The notes under the pieces are model-generated. The model saw nothing but the letters and a program-made list of their open reading frames with translations. It was not told the DNA's origin and made no database searches. Of a DNA stretch of 64,000 nt, positions 1 through 12,013 are shown piece after piece. Source of the stretch: Cervus elaphus (taxonomy: Eukaryota > Chordata > Mammalia > Artiodactyla > Cervidae); contig NC_057832.1 of the NCBI RefSeq assembly GCF_910594005.1, forward strand, positions 102,745,152 to 102,809,151. The letters run 5' to 3'. Position 1 is the first letter of the stretch, and each line of letters opens with the position of its first letter. The translations under genes and the position numbers were made by a program.

Positions 1-845
1 TTCTGCTCAAGTCCTCAGGCTTAGGAGAGGAAGAGCTGGATACAGCTGACATGGCTGTCCCTTGTACAGCCAACAGGAGGGCACCAGTCCTGAAATCTAG
101 CAGGTTTTCCTGAAAGAGGACACTTGAAATGAAGACATGCCAAGATCAAGTTTGACAGAACACCAGACACAACCTTCCAGAGATAATCCTTCCATATTTG
201 GAGCAATATTTATTTCATAGGACTTACTATATCATTTTCATCAATGCAATCTAACTATTGCAGTAGCATAGAATCAAGAGCATCTTCCAGTTGAGCAGTG
301 TGGTACCCGCAGCTTGTGCAGAAATATGGTCAAGCACACACTTTTCATGTTAAGCCCCTATTTTTAGGCACCTATAATTTTTCAAAAAGAGTTACCCTCT
401 GGGATGAACTGTCTATGCTCCTTTCTCAGCTGAGGAGTGACTGGGGGGTGAGATGTTTGGTGAAATTCCATTTGAGTCACCCAAGCATAAAACTACATGC
501 CAGTACCCTTACCTCTTCCCTGCGGTGGTCAAATCTGAGAGAGTGCTTTTACTACTAAGAAAACTCAAGAACAGTTTAAAACATTTCAAACCTGCCACAT
601 ATCTCAATGACTGTGACACAGTCTAAAAAACTGGGTTAAGATAAAATTTTAGGTCTGTAATGAGATAGCGTGTTATATTACATTAGGTGATACTCTTCTT
701 TCCACTAACATTTTGAAAGTAAAATCCAAATACTAGGTACACCCAGAGAGGAATGTGTCTGACTCTCTTTAACTGAAAGAACTGCAAATGTATTTATTGC
801 AGTGACAAGTAAAGGAAAAAATTATCCATACTGATCTGCCATAAG

Positions 846-1155
846 TGAAAGTCACTCAGTCATGTCCGACTTTTTGCGAGACACCACGGACTATACAGTC
901 CATGGAATTCTCCAGGCCAGAATACTGGAGTGGGTTGCCTTTCCCTTCTCCAGGAGATCATCTCAACCCAGTGATCAAACCCAGGTCTCCCGCATTGCAG
1001 GCGGACTCTTTACCAGCTGAGCACAAGGGAAGCGCAAGAATACTGGAGTGGGTAGCCTAGCCCTTCTCCAGGGGACCTTCCTGACCCAGGAATCGAAGCA
1101 GGGTCTCCTGCACTGCAGGTGGATTCTTTACCAACTGAGCTATCAGGAAAGCCCC
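846..1155 (-). mobile_element. Bov-tA SINE, composite with two tRNA-like heads
   Basis: Read on the minus strand this starts with the tRNA-Glu-derived head (GGGGCTTTCCTGATAGCTCA) and runs into the Bov-A body with the typical TGGACTGTATAGTCC-like core, ending in CTTTCAC near 846. A second tRNA-like head is visible around 955-1035, giving a head-to-tail composite that is common for this ruminant family. It depends on LINE machinery supplied in trans and is not autonomous. Confidence 0.88.
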
Positions 1156-1156
1156 A

Positions 1157-2557
1157 GAAGTGTCACAGTGCTAATAATGAGGAGTGGAAAGAGGGCTAGA
1201 GCTGGGCCTCCTGTATGTTTCCTGTCCTGGTGACGATCTGAAGGGGCGGAGGCTGAGGGTCTACCCTTGCCAAGAGGGAAACCCCAAAGAGGACACCCTA
1301 GGCCATGCCAGCAAACCTCCAGGAAGTGGCCAGGCAGAAAAACGCCACCTGGACATCACAGAGGCGAACACATAGTGAAGGGGGAAGTAAAGGTGTGTAG
1401 AAACACAAGGAGGGAGAAATACTCATATCTGTGAAAGAAACACCCTCATAAAGCTCACGGGTAAGAGCAGGCAGTACGGTGGGTCCAGGGAGGGGGTGTA
1501 CATCGGGAAGTGCTACAGCTGTTCCGAGGAGGTAGCTGAGGGTAATCTACGGAGTCCATGGAGGAGAGGAGATGTGGTCTTGAAAGTCTTACCCTCAATG
1601 AAGGGTAACATGGCAAGAGGCAAGAGGACATGTAAGAGGCTCCATGTGACAAGGCCCAGGTCTCAGTCAAGCTGGGCACGTCCAGGGGATCAGGTTGCAG
1701 GGAGGCTGGCAGAGGTGAGAGGCGGTGCTGAAAAGGGAGGCACTGGGATGTGGATGGTCTTCTGACAAGGCAGAAGATGCTTAGATTCTGCTCTGCAGGG
1801 GAAGACAAGCCACTAACCTTTCTAAATAAGAGAATAAAGTTACAAAGGTGCTCTCTTAGAAAGCTGACTGGATGTGAATAAATCAGATGGATGGAAGTGG
1901 GAACTATCCAGGCTGGGAGGCCAGTGGAGCTGTGTCCAGCTATAAAGACAGGCAGGAACAGAGGCACTGGGAAGCAAGGATGTGGTAACTGATAGATGCA
2001 GACATAAAGAAGGGCAATACACACATGGCTTAGGCCTGGGGATTTAAAGAATGAACGTGCTCAAGTGATGTTGCTCCCAAGTGGAAACGACCCACCAAGA
2101 TCTAGAGTATGGAGCTGGAGCTCGGCACTGGGAACAGGGCCACCATCACGGACTGGGCCTTCCCAGCAAGGAAAGGCAGGGAGTGTGGAGAGAGACGGCA
2201 GGAGGGACAGCTGAGCCCTGGGCAGCAGCCCTGTTGGGGGGCGGGGAGGTGACAGGGAAGGAAGATGGGGCAGTCAGAGAACTGGGAGTGGAGGGAAGAA
2301 CCAGTATGACACAGCACCACAAGGCTGGGAAACCAGAGCTTCATCAAAGAGGAGAAAGGCACAAAGAATACAGACCGGTAAAACGCCGTGGAATTCAATC
2401 CCCAGCAATTTAGAGAAATAATTTCACTACAGGGCATAAGACAGAAGTCAGACAGCAGGAAATTGGTAAATAAGAAAATGGGCAGTAAAGAGATGAAGGC
2501 AGTGGGATTAGGTTAGTTCAATATCCTTTATGGAGTGTTTGTTCTATACCAGGCTTA
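1157..2557. other. Unique intronic sequence, no gene seen
   Basis: Purine-rich on the plus strand with several chance ORFs on both strands (up to about 190 codons). None shows a recognisable domain, splice signals or a neighbouring partner. I see no repeat I can name here. Confidence 0.5.
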
Positions 2558-2620
2558 TGTGTGTGCGTGTGTGTGTGCGTGCGCACACATGTGTGTGTCT
2601 GTCTGTGTGTGAGAGAGAGA
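2558..2620. repeat. (TG)n-type compound microsatellite
   Basis: Interrupted GT/CA dinucleotide tract (GTGTGTGCGTGTGTGTGTGC, then a CGCACACATGTG turn) followed by TCTG and GA repeats. The alternating purine-pyrimidine pattern is the usual mammalian dinucleotide microsatellite and is probably length-polymorphic. Confidence 0.9.
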
Positions 2621-3063
2621 CATACACTCATCCTATGAGCTGCTTTTACGGGGCACATCTGAGAACAGTAAAAATATGAAAGGAAGGAGCACAGCTGGCT
2701 GGAGACGACCGGAAAAGGTCTCAGATGAAAGAACTCGGTAGTCGTAAAGAACAAGAAAGGCCCAGGCAGTGAGATAGGACAGAAAGGCGCTCCAAACAGA
2801 AAAGGGGAAGAAGCAAAGGCTGCGGAAGAAGAAAAGAAAGCCTGGAGGCAGTGATGTCACTAATGGACTTTTTAATTTTTTTTTTTAAAGATCCATATGG
2901 AAATTCACATACAGATCAGAAAGCCATAAACACTTTCAGCAAGGACATGCTCTGTAAGCAATAAAGGAATTTCCAGAAAGTAAAGTAATTAGCAGAAGTG
3001 AACTACTCAAAAGTTGGGTGGAAGGGAAGGTTGTGTGAAAAGGGGAGGGTTTTGATTCAACAG

Positions 3064-3197
3064 TCTTTATTTATTTATTTGACTGCACCAGGTCTTAGTT
3101 GCAGGATGTAGGATTGAGTTTCCCACCAGGGATCAAACCTGGGCCCTCTGCACCAGAAGCACAGAGTCTTAGCTACTGGACCACCAGGGAAGTCCCC
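3064..3197 (-). mobile_element. tRNA-Glu-derived SINE (CHR type), partial
   Basis: On the minus strand it opens with GGGGACTTCCCTGGTGGTCC, carries an internal box-B-like GTTTGATCCC, and ends in a (TAAA)n tail seen here as TTTATTTATTTATTT. This is the CHR SINE design shared by ruminants, hippos and whales. The element is short and lacks the central part of the longer ART2A forms. Confidence 0.85.
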
Positions 3198-6077
3198 GAT
3201 GTGAGTCTTTAAGAAGAAAGGCAAGAAAGCAGAAAGGAGGGTAGACATGGGTATGATTAAGGAGAAGAACAAACCTCTTGGTTAAAGCTCAAGTCCACAG
3301 TAAGGAATATTAAAAGCGGGGTTGGTGAGATGGAGGAGTGGGAGGGAAATCTTTAGGTAGGAAATCTCAAAAGCTACATGAATCATCTGACAGCAATGGC
3401 AATTCATATGAGTAAGGGAAGAAATCCATTGGAAGAAAGGGAAGAATCCATGAGAAGGATTCTCCTTCTAAAGGCATCAGCAAGTGCTGGTGACGGAAGA
3501 GCTGAGAAGGGAGTGCAAACCTGGAAACGCCTTCAGACACGTCAGCCTTTGGCACAAGCCCTTCTGATTCAATCTCAGAAGCCCTGTGAGAAATGAGACA
3601 GAGAAACTGCCTCATTATTTTAAGTCACAGGGTGAGCCATTGGGAATGACATGTATCGCTGAGTGTTCGAAAAGCCTATAGATTTCTCTACCTGTGAGAC
3701 ACTTGTCTGTCAGAGAACCTGGTCCCTTCTCTCTCCCAACCTCCTTCTCTCGTGTAAAGTGGAGCCATTTCCAGAGCTCAGGTCTTTGTCCCTGCCGTTC
3801 TTCTCCTGTGGAAGTTATTCTTCCCTCTGGGGGTTCTCTCCTTTTGCTCTGTGTGTGATGAAATGGGTTTTCTAGTTTCTCTCTGTCAGTTAGAAACTCC
3901 ATGATCTTAGGTTTCTCAGGTTTCAGTTCTTTGTAAAATACAGATAGCAATCCTACCCCTCTGAAGCTAGGGACAAGATCTGATGGTCCTCATATCCCTT
4001 CTATCTTGAAGACCCCTAGACTACACAACAACTGGATATGGCCAATTTCTTTGATTTCCATTTTCTTATCCAGACAACATCTTCCTTCCATTTTCCATCA
4101 ACCGCAGTAATGTTAGCTCAGCATCATGCATTTGATTTTGGCTCTTTTGTTCTGGTTGAATATGTCCTACTGAAGAAGTCACTGAGACTGCTAGTTCTTT
4201 CTTGGAAAAGTCTTTCACTTTCAACCCTTCCTTGGCTCCCCCTACATCACCCTAGGTTAAGCTGTGGTTCATACCTAGACTACTGTTACTATCAGCCTCC
4301 AAATAGTCTGCCCTCAGCTGCCCACGTTTTGAGCTCATCAACATTAGTTCTATTAAATACATAACCTGCAAATGCCCACCTTTCTTAAGGGGCAATTAGG
4401 ACTCTTCCATCTCCCTCCCCTCCCGTAACTAATTTTATTTTTTAAATGTCTCATTTCCCTTGCCTTCTCACCAGCTACTACTCATGTTATTAGAAGAAAG
4501 GGAATCCACTGAAACTTCTACTAAACCACTACATACCTATTCTGGCCTCAAAGTGAAGGACAGATGGTGACATATGCAAGGCTGTCTTCCAACACAATCT
4601 AATATGAACCAGTATAATAGCCAAAGAGCACAACTCCACATATCCCTAATGTCTACTTCCCAAGCCATGTTATAAAATTATAAAATCATTCTCTGAATTG
4701 ATTTTATTTTTCACCTGTGGGTGAGGGCACTATCTACAAGTGATAAGTTTCCATAGGAACTAAATCCAATTTCAAAGGGTTTGAACACTGAGACTTTTCT
4801 TTTTTTAAGTGCTCAAACAACATGGTTTTGTACCTAGTGCCTTACATCTTTGAAACTTGGAGAGTATTATAAATATTAATCTCTTAAGTCTCTGAAAGGC
4901 TCTGGAATGGGGGAGGGGGGAAACTCTTTGCATTTGGGAAGGGAAATAGGTATGTTCAAGGTAACTGGTAGAGAAAAGAACTTAGAAGGTGGGTTACTCA
5001 GACTATGTTAGATCTCTGTCATTAAGAACAACTAATCTATGGTAACACTACTGACCAATTTTTGGAAGACAATATATTATGAATTCAAAGAACTAATATT
5101 TCTTCATATGAGGGATACACCACTGAAGAATTTTATAACAGATAAAAGTGAAGAGTGTATATGGGATGTATAATCACAGGGAACTACATGTGCATCTACA
5201 GAACACCCACACAATTACTCTTTAGTTTAAAAGTTCAAACATTTCTTTTTTCGGTTCTGATTAAAGTGCTCGGTATTGATGCCATAACACATCATCCAAT
5301 CTCAACCCCTTGTGCTACATAAACAGATTTTGGCATTTTTCTGAGGACAGGCAAGATTCAGCAAATTGGCTTAACATTCTCAGCTGCTGCTGTGGAGACT
5401 GAAATTAACAAGACTAACCATGAAAGTAGAGAAAACAACCACCTCCTGCACACAAATTCTTCAAATGATTATGATGTGCCTCACACACGAGCATTTCAGA
5501 GGCGGAATCTCAATGGTTCCTATGTAAAGGGAAAATGATGTGTTGCTGCAGGACCAAACAATGCATTTCTCAATTCATGTCCTGGACTGGATTCCCCATG
5601 CTGAGCCCTATTAGTTTTACATCTCCTCAAGGGTTCCAATTCAGCAGTATTAATCTAAGCCTTCACACGCAGCTCCTGTCTCTGAACGTCTGCCATATGA
5701 CTGTCCTTTAATGCATCTCTCCAGTGAATGTTTCTGGAGGGAAATCATATAACCAAGGTAAATTCATAGCTAGCCACTAATTTCTGCCTCCCATGTTTCT
5801 ATAGTTCTGTGGTAAATTCACTCTTGTCCCCTTCCAATGACTATTTTATTCCATTTCCATTCACTTCACTCCTGAACATATTTCTAGTTTTCATTAAGAA
5901 AAACAGAAACAAACAAACAAACAAAATTTAAAAAAAAGAAAAACAGAAACCAAGAGATAACTCCCTCACTGTCCCACCAGAAAATCTGGATCTCCACCTT
6001 TTCTACGGTTACTTTGGAGAAAGGGTGCCTCTCTGATAACCATTTCTTCCCTTACTATATCATTTACACGAGCTTGT
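3198..6077. other. Mostly unique intron; weak L2-like traces
   Basis: No gene is seen. Around 4230-4310 the text (CTAGACTACTGTTACTATCA, then CCTCCAAATAGTCTGCC) resembles the middle of an L2 LINE 3' region, but too weakly for a firm call. The rest is AT-rich and unassigned except for the A-rich insertion scar at 5896-5950. Confidence 0.4.
5896..5950 (+). mobile_element. A-rich tail flanked by a 15-bp direct duplication
   Basis: AAGAAAAACAGAAAC occurs at 5896-5910 and again, identically, at 5936-5950. Between them is a 25-nt A-rich block with (AAAC)n. The left copy is preceded by TT, so the target reads TT/AAGA, close to the L1 endonuclease preference. The arrangement matches a retrotransposition event that kept only the tail. 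Slippage in A-rich DNA is the alternative. Confidence 0.5.
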
Positions 6078-6087
6078 CCACCTTCTC

Positions 6088-6364
6088 TGCTGCTGCTGCT
6101 AAGTCGCTTCAGTCGTGTCCGACTCTGTGCGACCCCATAGAGGGCAGCCCACCAGGCTTCCCCGTCCCTGGGATTCTCCAGGCAAGAACACTGGAGTGGG
6201 TTGCCATTTCCTTCTCCAATGCATGAAAGTGAGAAGTGAAAGTGAAGTCGCTCAGTCGTGTTCGACTCTTGGCGACCCCGTGGACTGCAGCCTACCAGGC
6301 TCCTCCGTCCATGGGATTTTCCAGGCAAGAGGACTGGAGTGGGGTGCCATCGCCTCCTCCAGGC
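6088..6364 (-). mobile_element. Bov-A2 SINE with 10-bp target-site duplications
   Basis: A dimer of two Bov-A units (two copies of the GGACTGGAGTGG/CACTGGAGTGG core) joined by the TGCATGAAAGTGA linker, with a (CTG)n end at 6088, that is (CAG)n on the sense strand. It is bounded by CCACCTTCTC at 6078-6087 and 6365-6374, so the full insertion is defined. Near-complete and little diverged. Confidence 0.92.
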
Positions 6365-6999
6365 CCACCTTCTCCAGAAGAGTGCTAATCTGAGAACTCC
6401 CTGCAGTGAGGGAAACGGTTACGTCTATGCAGCTCAACACACTGGTCAAGGTCACGTACTGCTACTGAGCACCTGAAAGGTGACTAATGCATCAAAGGTA
6501 AAACTTTTTATCTTACTTAATTTAAATCTAAACAGTCACCCATAACAGGGAAACCCAACTCTAGCAAACACTATTCTTATGACAGCCACCTCCACTTCCT
6601 ACCTTCCACCCACTCGCTTCTATCCATAACCGAGTGACCAAATCCAACCATTCTTAGTAGATGTTTTGTAGGACCAACTGGCATGAACTTGCTTGAGTAA
6701 ATTATTATCTCCTCGTGAAAGGGGCTTTCAGCTTCTGTAAACACTACATTTCCTTCCTTGTTTCTCTTCCAGCTCTTCTAACTGATCTCTAGATGTGGGA
6801 GTTTCTCTGCTCTTCTCTCTATATACTCCCTCAACCATTCCCATGGCCTTAATGCCACTGATGTGCTAACAGCTGTCAAATTCTGTATCTCCAGTCCTGC
6901 CTTCCTATAGGTGACTGCCTCCTGCTATTCACACTGAAGATTTTCTATGTGCCACATTTTTAAAATCAAACAATTCCTTCTTCTACCCCCAATTTGCTC

Positions 7000-7795
7000 C
7001 TTCTTCCCAATCTCAGTAGATTGCTCTTCTCAAATCAGGGAATCACCTTGATACCTCCCCTTCTCTCATTCCCAATATCCAATCTGTCATTAAGTCTTAT
7101 CAATTACACTTCTAGAGTAGATCTGAAATCGACCTCTTTCTCTCCATCATCATTATTCTAGATCAAGTCACCACCAACACCAGGAATATTTTAAAAAATC
7201 TCATTTAAGTAGTTTTCTGCTGGTTTCTATTCTAAGTCCTCCAGCCTCATTTCTATTGCAATTCATTATGAACACAACAACTGGACTGCCCCTTTTTAAA
7301 TGAATCTTATAACTTACAGGTTACAATGCTAATCTTTCAAACACTTCCTACTGCTCTTGGGATAAAATTCACAATACTAATTAGGGCCAAGTAGGACATG
7401 GTTTCCCCCTCCCCAACCCCAATCTCATCTCTCTCCACTCTGCTTTCCTGCAGGCTTCCTTTCAGAACCCCAAAGGAGCTAAGCTCCTTCCCTGGGGCCT
7501 TAACACACGCTGATCTTGCTGGTTAAATGACCGTCCTTAAAGCTCCCCCAACACCTACTATCTTAGCCTGAAAAGAGGTCATCTCTGACCCTTCACAGTG
7601 GATTCCCCACATCACATGCTCTCATGGCATTCGACAGCACTGAGCACAGCTATAACTGTCACACTATTTGGGAGACTGGTCATTTCTGCCACTAGTCTGT
7701 AAGCACCAAGAAGGCAGGGCTCCTGTCTGTCTAGTCTCCACGTTACCTCCAGAACCTGGCACAGCATTTGGCAAACACCATCGGCTGCCCAGGCC
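7000..7795 (+). mobile_element. L2 LINE, old 3' fragment
   Basis: The plus strand follows the L2 3' order: TAGGATAAAATCCAAACTCC-like text (CTTGGGATAAAATTCACAAT near 7360), a CT-rich middle, then CTGTAAGCACCAAGAAGGCA, an AGGGCTCCTGTCTG block and CTGGCACAGCATTTGGCAAA. Highly diverged, as expected for a pre-placental LINE. The 5' limit is approximate. Confidence 0.7.
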
Positions 7796-8079
7796 CATCA
7801 CTACAGGGCTGCCAGGGCACCCTTTCCACTTCTCCTCACCACTGAGTTAGCCCGGGTGAATGTGCAGGCATGAGAGGGACGTGTGAGGAACTAGGTCCAA
7901 ACTAGTACACTGGGGAAGCAAGTGTTCCCAACATCCCAAGTGGAATCAAGATAAGCTTTTTTCTAATAAAGTAGTATGATCAAAGTTAGCTTCCACAATA
8001 CAGTCACGGCTTATACGTGCACCATTTACTGTGACGGTTAGCACAGAATCCGGTACCTAAAACCCCTACATCCAAGCTT

Positions 8080-8275
8080 TCTCTTGCTCTGGAAGCTGGT
8101 GCAACTTGCTTAATCTCTCTAATGGGCAACTTCTTCGTGAGCTCTTACCCTTTAAGACTGTTATAAACATTAGTAAGATAATGCATGTGCTCTCAATATA
8201 ATGCCTGCCAGGTGGTAAGCATTTTAACAAAGTAACAGTGGCTGCTATTATCTATTATTATTATCTCAACAGACA
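8080..8275 (+). mobile_element. MIR SINE, diverged
   Basis: Matches the later part of MIR: CAACTTGCTTAATCTCTCTA, then a degraded ATCTGTAAAATGGG region, ATAATGCATGTGCTCTCAAT-like text and a GGTAAGCATTTT end. The tRNA-like head is not clear. Confidence 0.55.
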
Positions 8276-8539
8276 AACTTTGGTAGGTTGCTCTGGGAAC
8301 CTCTTAGCTATGACCTTATTTCTAAAGGAAAATGGGTTTTCATTTTCAAACTTAAAAACCAAGTTTTAGAACACAATTCATGTGAGAGTTGGTGACCGTT
8401 CATGTAACTTGAAGGTGCCCACAAACAGTTCAGATGGTGGCAAACAAGGTTCTTGCCTGTGTTTCGGATAAAGGGATTAAAAAGTCACACTCATGTTAAA
8501 ATCAAACCTCCAGCATGGGGAGTATAATTAACATAAACC

Positions 8540-8880
8540 TATACATCTTTTCTTCTCTCAACTGTGTTCTCACAGGGAGCAACAGCCTTCCCTATGAATA
8601 AATGAAATTGTATTTGGAGTAATTACACTTGGCACAGATTCACCCACTGCTGGTGGCAGGGCTGCTGCCTGTGACTAGGTACTGAGGGGGAACTCAACAG
8701 AATCGACAGCAAACTGCTTTAATTTCCTTTAGTGGCAGCAAAGTCCTGTCTAAAACAAGCTGGACATTTCAAGAATAATCAACACCACACAGCTGAAGTT
8801 CAGCTGCCATTAAACCAGTATTCAAACAGACCAGAAACTGGTTTTCAGCCGCTTTCCATGAGTTTCTATATCCTTCACGT
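8540..8880. promoter_or_regulatory. Candidate conserved noncoding element (inference only)
   Basis: Non-repetitive, no ORF, and dense in short AT motifs recognised by homeodomain factors (TATAATTAAC, AGTAATTACACTTGGC) next to CAGCTG-type E-box sequence. This is how conserved intronic elements often look. There is no alignment behind the call, so treat it as a pointer. Confidence 0.2.
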
Positions 8881-9606
8881 CATAAATGTCATTTTGTAAA
8901 GTCAGGCTGGCAGTCCTCAGCAGGAGGCCCAGAAGTGCCAATGTTAATTAAAAATGTCGGCTAACTTTTCAGCTCCTTCATGCTGTGAGATGTTCCCCCG
9001 AGCTCCACCCTCTAAAACGTTAACCACCAATGGGCGTTCAGGAGCAGGGAGAAATGTGAGAGGACCAAGGATAATTTCATTTTCAGATGGTGTGAAAGAG
9101 ACTGGCAAGGACAGCACTGACTGTGATGGCCCCGCAGCCCAGGCCACAGTGGGGACTGGGGGAAAGCTTGGCATCAAAGGATTTTCTTTTCTGTAACACT
9201 GACGAGAAATTAAAGATGGTCTCCCTAGTACCTGGTGAGTAGCCGTTGTGAGGATATGAGAACCTGGGACCTTGCACATAATAAAACCACAATAGAGATG
9301 TGTGGATTGATTACCGCTCAGAAGTTAACTGCACGTGACTAAGATGATGTAAAAGCTTGTAAACTTTTGAGTTTCACTATATGTTTCATCTCATATCATG
9401 GTAAGAAGTAAATAATAGCTGTGGCTATACAGCATATCACGAAGTAGACATTTTAGACATATCTGCCTAATTTGATTAATGTAAATGGCCCAAAAACTCG
9501 CTGTTTCTGCCCAGCAACCTGTTTCAGTTAGGAAAGAAGAGTCTTAAGAGAGGAAGATCTTGACGTGCTGCTCAGGACTATAATTTCGGTTTAAGGTCTG
9601 AATAAT
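8881..9606. other. Unique intron, no gene seen
   Basis: Contains two overlapping chance ORFs on opposite strands (about 8950-9280) with no recognisable product and no repeat I can name. Confidence 0.45.
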
Positions 9607-9705
9607 ATTCTTGCCTGGAAGATCCCACGGACAGAGAAGCCTAGCAGGCTACAGTCCATGGGGTCCCAAGAGTCAGATACAACTGAGTGACTAGGCGCAA
9701 ACACA
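9607..9705 (+). mobile_element. Bov-A/Bov-tA SINE 3' fragment
   Basis: TATTCTTGCCTGGAAGATCC, then CAGGCTACAGTCCATGGGGT and AGAGTCAGATACAACTGAGT are the Bov-A body in sense orientation, ending in CAAACACACG. The tRNA head and first half are absent, so this is a 5'-truncated copy. Confidence 0.82.
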
Positions 9706-11037
9706 CGTGATTGGTGTGGTTATCAGAACTGCATGAACTGATGAGGTGATTTTTATCACAACCACACATAATAAAATGAAGTATTAAATGCTTTCATTAA
9801 AACTTTTCAAAACAATGGTAAATCAACTATAATATTAATTTCTACCAAATACAATTAATTTTTATCAGTCGTCAGTCTCCAATATTAGCTATAAGCACCA
9901 GTATTTAGACTGAAGGAAGAATCGTTTAACAGATGGAGTTTTACTACTTTGGGTATTTAGGAAAGAGGTCATTTGAGTGCAGTCTTATTTCCCTGCTTGC
10001 AAACTAAGGCTTCTGCCCATAAGACACTATTTCAGAAATGCACTGAAGGTTAATATCTCTGCATGTATTACAAATGCTAACCAAAGTGCAATGTTAATAT
10101 ATTCTCTTACTCATTACAAAGAAAACAGCAGATACAACTGCACATTAAAGACATTTTGCCAACAGTATTTTCAATCCTAAATTAGTTTTTAAGTCCCAGC
10201 AAATGCCAGTCATGGTCCCACTGGTGCTCTGGTGGCCTGAAGTAAGGAAAAAGAAATCGGCCTTCCTACTAGAAGCTATGTTAGGACAAGAGGTAACAAA
10301 ACATAAAAGTCCTGTCTTGTGGTTATTTCATTTCCCCAAACCTGATGATAGGTAAAAGGTGAAAAGAGAAAGATATTAAAATTGCACTATACAGCCTTTC
10401 TTCCTTCTTCCTTTCTCTATCCTTCCTGTTTTGGGGGAGGCGCTATCAATTAAGGGAGGTAAACAAAGATTTTTATATAGGCTTCTAAAGCAGAGGCAGC
10501 AAATCAAAGGAAAAAAAAGCAACTCTCTCAATGCGCATGCCAACGACAGACATGACCAATCAATCAGGGCACTCCAGATCTCCGTGGAGCTCCAGCCTTA
10601 GCCTTGGGTTTGACTCTTTCAGTTCTACACATCCTTGTGGTCCTGCAGCTAAGGCTGAGAACTGTGTGAGGTTGATTCTCACTGGAAGCCTGGCTTTCTT
10701 CCAACCAGCACTTTGCTGTACAAAATCCAAGGCTTCTAAAAGTGAGGAAGAGACCAGACAATACACCTTTCTGACTCATTTCACATCCCTCCAAAAGGCA
10801 CGCAAAGCCAGGAAAAATTATCTGGGCTTAGCAGTCTATTTCTTTACTTCCTGGAGAAAAAGAGTGGGGAGCACAAGAGTAGGCCCCTATTCAAGTCTAA
10901 GCCTTGATCTTAACTATGTCTGCTTTTAAAGCTGGCATGAGGTTCGGGTTCAGCATTCACCCTTTTATAAAAGTATGTGCTTAAAAGAAAGTTTCATGAC
11001 AGTCACTGGAGCCTGCACGAGCATTTTAAGGAGTACC
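9706..11037. other. Unique intron, no gene seen
   Basis: AT-rich up to about 10400, then mixed composition. ORFs here are chance: no domain, no splice context. Confidence 0.45.
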
Positions 11038-11050
11038 TTCCCTATATATT

Positions 11051-11226
11051 GAAAGTGAAACTGTAAAGAATCTGGAACTGGCTCAGATGGTAAAGAATCT
11101 GCCCGCCATACAGGAGACCTGGGTTCAATCCCCGAGTTGGGAAGATCCCCTGGAGAAGGGAAAGGCTACCCACTCCAGCATTCTTGCCTGGAGAGGCTGC
11201 AAAGAGTCGGACATGAGCAACAAGCA
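11051..11226 (+). mobile_element. Bov-tA SINE with 13-bp TSDs and a rearranged 5' end
   Basis: The identical 13-mer TTCCCTATATATT at 11038-11050 and 11227-11239 delimits the insertion. Inside, the head GGCTCAGATGGTAAAGAATC, box B GGTTCAATCCC and Bov-A body are in sense orientation, with an internal deletion after GCCTGGAGAGGC. The first 29 nt (GAAAGTGAAACTGTAAAGAA onward) are not normal head sequence: they look like Bov-A tail plus a second copy of GTAAAGAATCTG. Confidence 0.88.
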
Positions 11227-11239
11227 TTCCCTATATATT

Positions 11240-11768
11240 AGCATAGTCGTTCATTTGGCTTTGAGTTTAATTGCTCTCTCTTTCCAGGAAGCCCTTAATG
11301 ACACCATCTCACATCCAGCCTTCATAATTTGGCTCCCCTCCTCAGAGAGCGGAATTCCTGGGCACTGCCTCCTGCCTACCGCCTGTAGCAGGGGGCCAAG
11401 TGTGACTCTCCCCAGCTGCTGCTGTGCGTCCTGCTTTATGGCAGGGGCCTGCCTGATCACTTTGAGCCATTCCAGGTACAGAGCCTTCCAGGCAGCAGAA
11501 GCTATTAGACGCAACCTGCTTGGGCCTGGGCCACCTTCTGCTTCCAAGGATCACTCATGTCTGCCTCTGCCTGGACACTTTCATTCTACCACTTGAAAGA
11601 AGACCACCTCCCACACTTGCACAAAGGATCTCCCTGGGTAAAGAAGTTAATAGAAGATTAGAGGATGGCTCTACCATGCCACAATTTAATTTGATAAATG
11701 GCACACACAAGTCTCAAAATAATCTGGAGTATTGAAATGGAGGTAGGTTCAACTATGATTAGATATTT
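11240..11768. other. Unique intron, no gene seen
   Basis: A GC-richer stretch with overlapping ORFs on both strands (one starts inside the preceding SINE). No domain, splice pattern or repeat recognised. Confidence 0.4.
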
Positions 11769-12013
11769 GGGGGACCTCACTGGTGATCCAGTGCTTAAGA
11801 ACCCACCTGCCAACGTAGGGGACACGAGTTCAATCCCTGGTCTAGGAGGATCCCACATGCTGTGGGGCAACTAAGCCCATGCTCCAGAACAAGAGAAGCC
11901 ACCACAATGAAGAACCCCAGCATAGCAACTAGAGTAGTCCCCGCTCCCCACAGCTACAGAAAGCCTGCACATAGTAATAAATACCCAGCGCAGCCAAAAA
12001 TAAATACATAAAA
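11769..12013 (+). mobile_element. ART2A/CHR-type tRNA-derived SINE
   Basis: Starts GGGGGACCTCACTGGTGATC, with box B GTTCAATCCC, then GATCCCACATGCTGTGGGGC, GAGAAGCCACCACAATGAAG and CCCAGCGCAGCCAAAAATAA, ending in a TAAATACATAAAA tail. This order is that of the long ruminant tRNA-Glu SINE. Moderately diverged; no clear TSD. Confidence 0.85.

Noticed and set aside
1455..2437. Overlapping ORFs of 110-190 codons as genes
   Set aside because: Overlapping on opposite strands, low-complexity composition, no domain and no splice sites.
11051..12013. tRNA genes, from box A/box B-like motifs
   Set aside because: The motifs belong to tRNA-derived SINE heads; no complete cloverleaf or anticodon arm is present.
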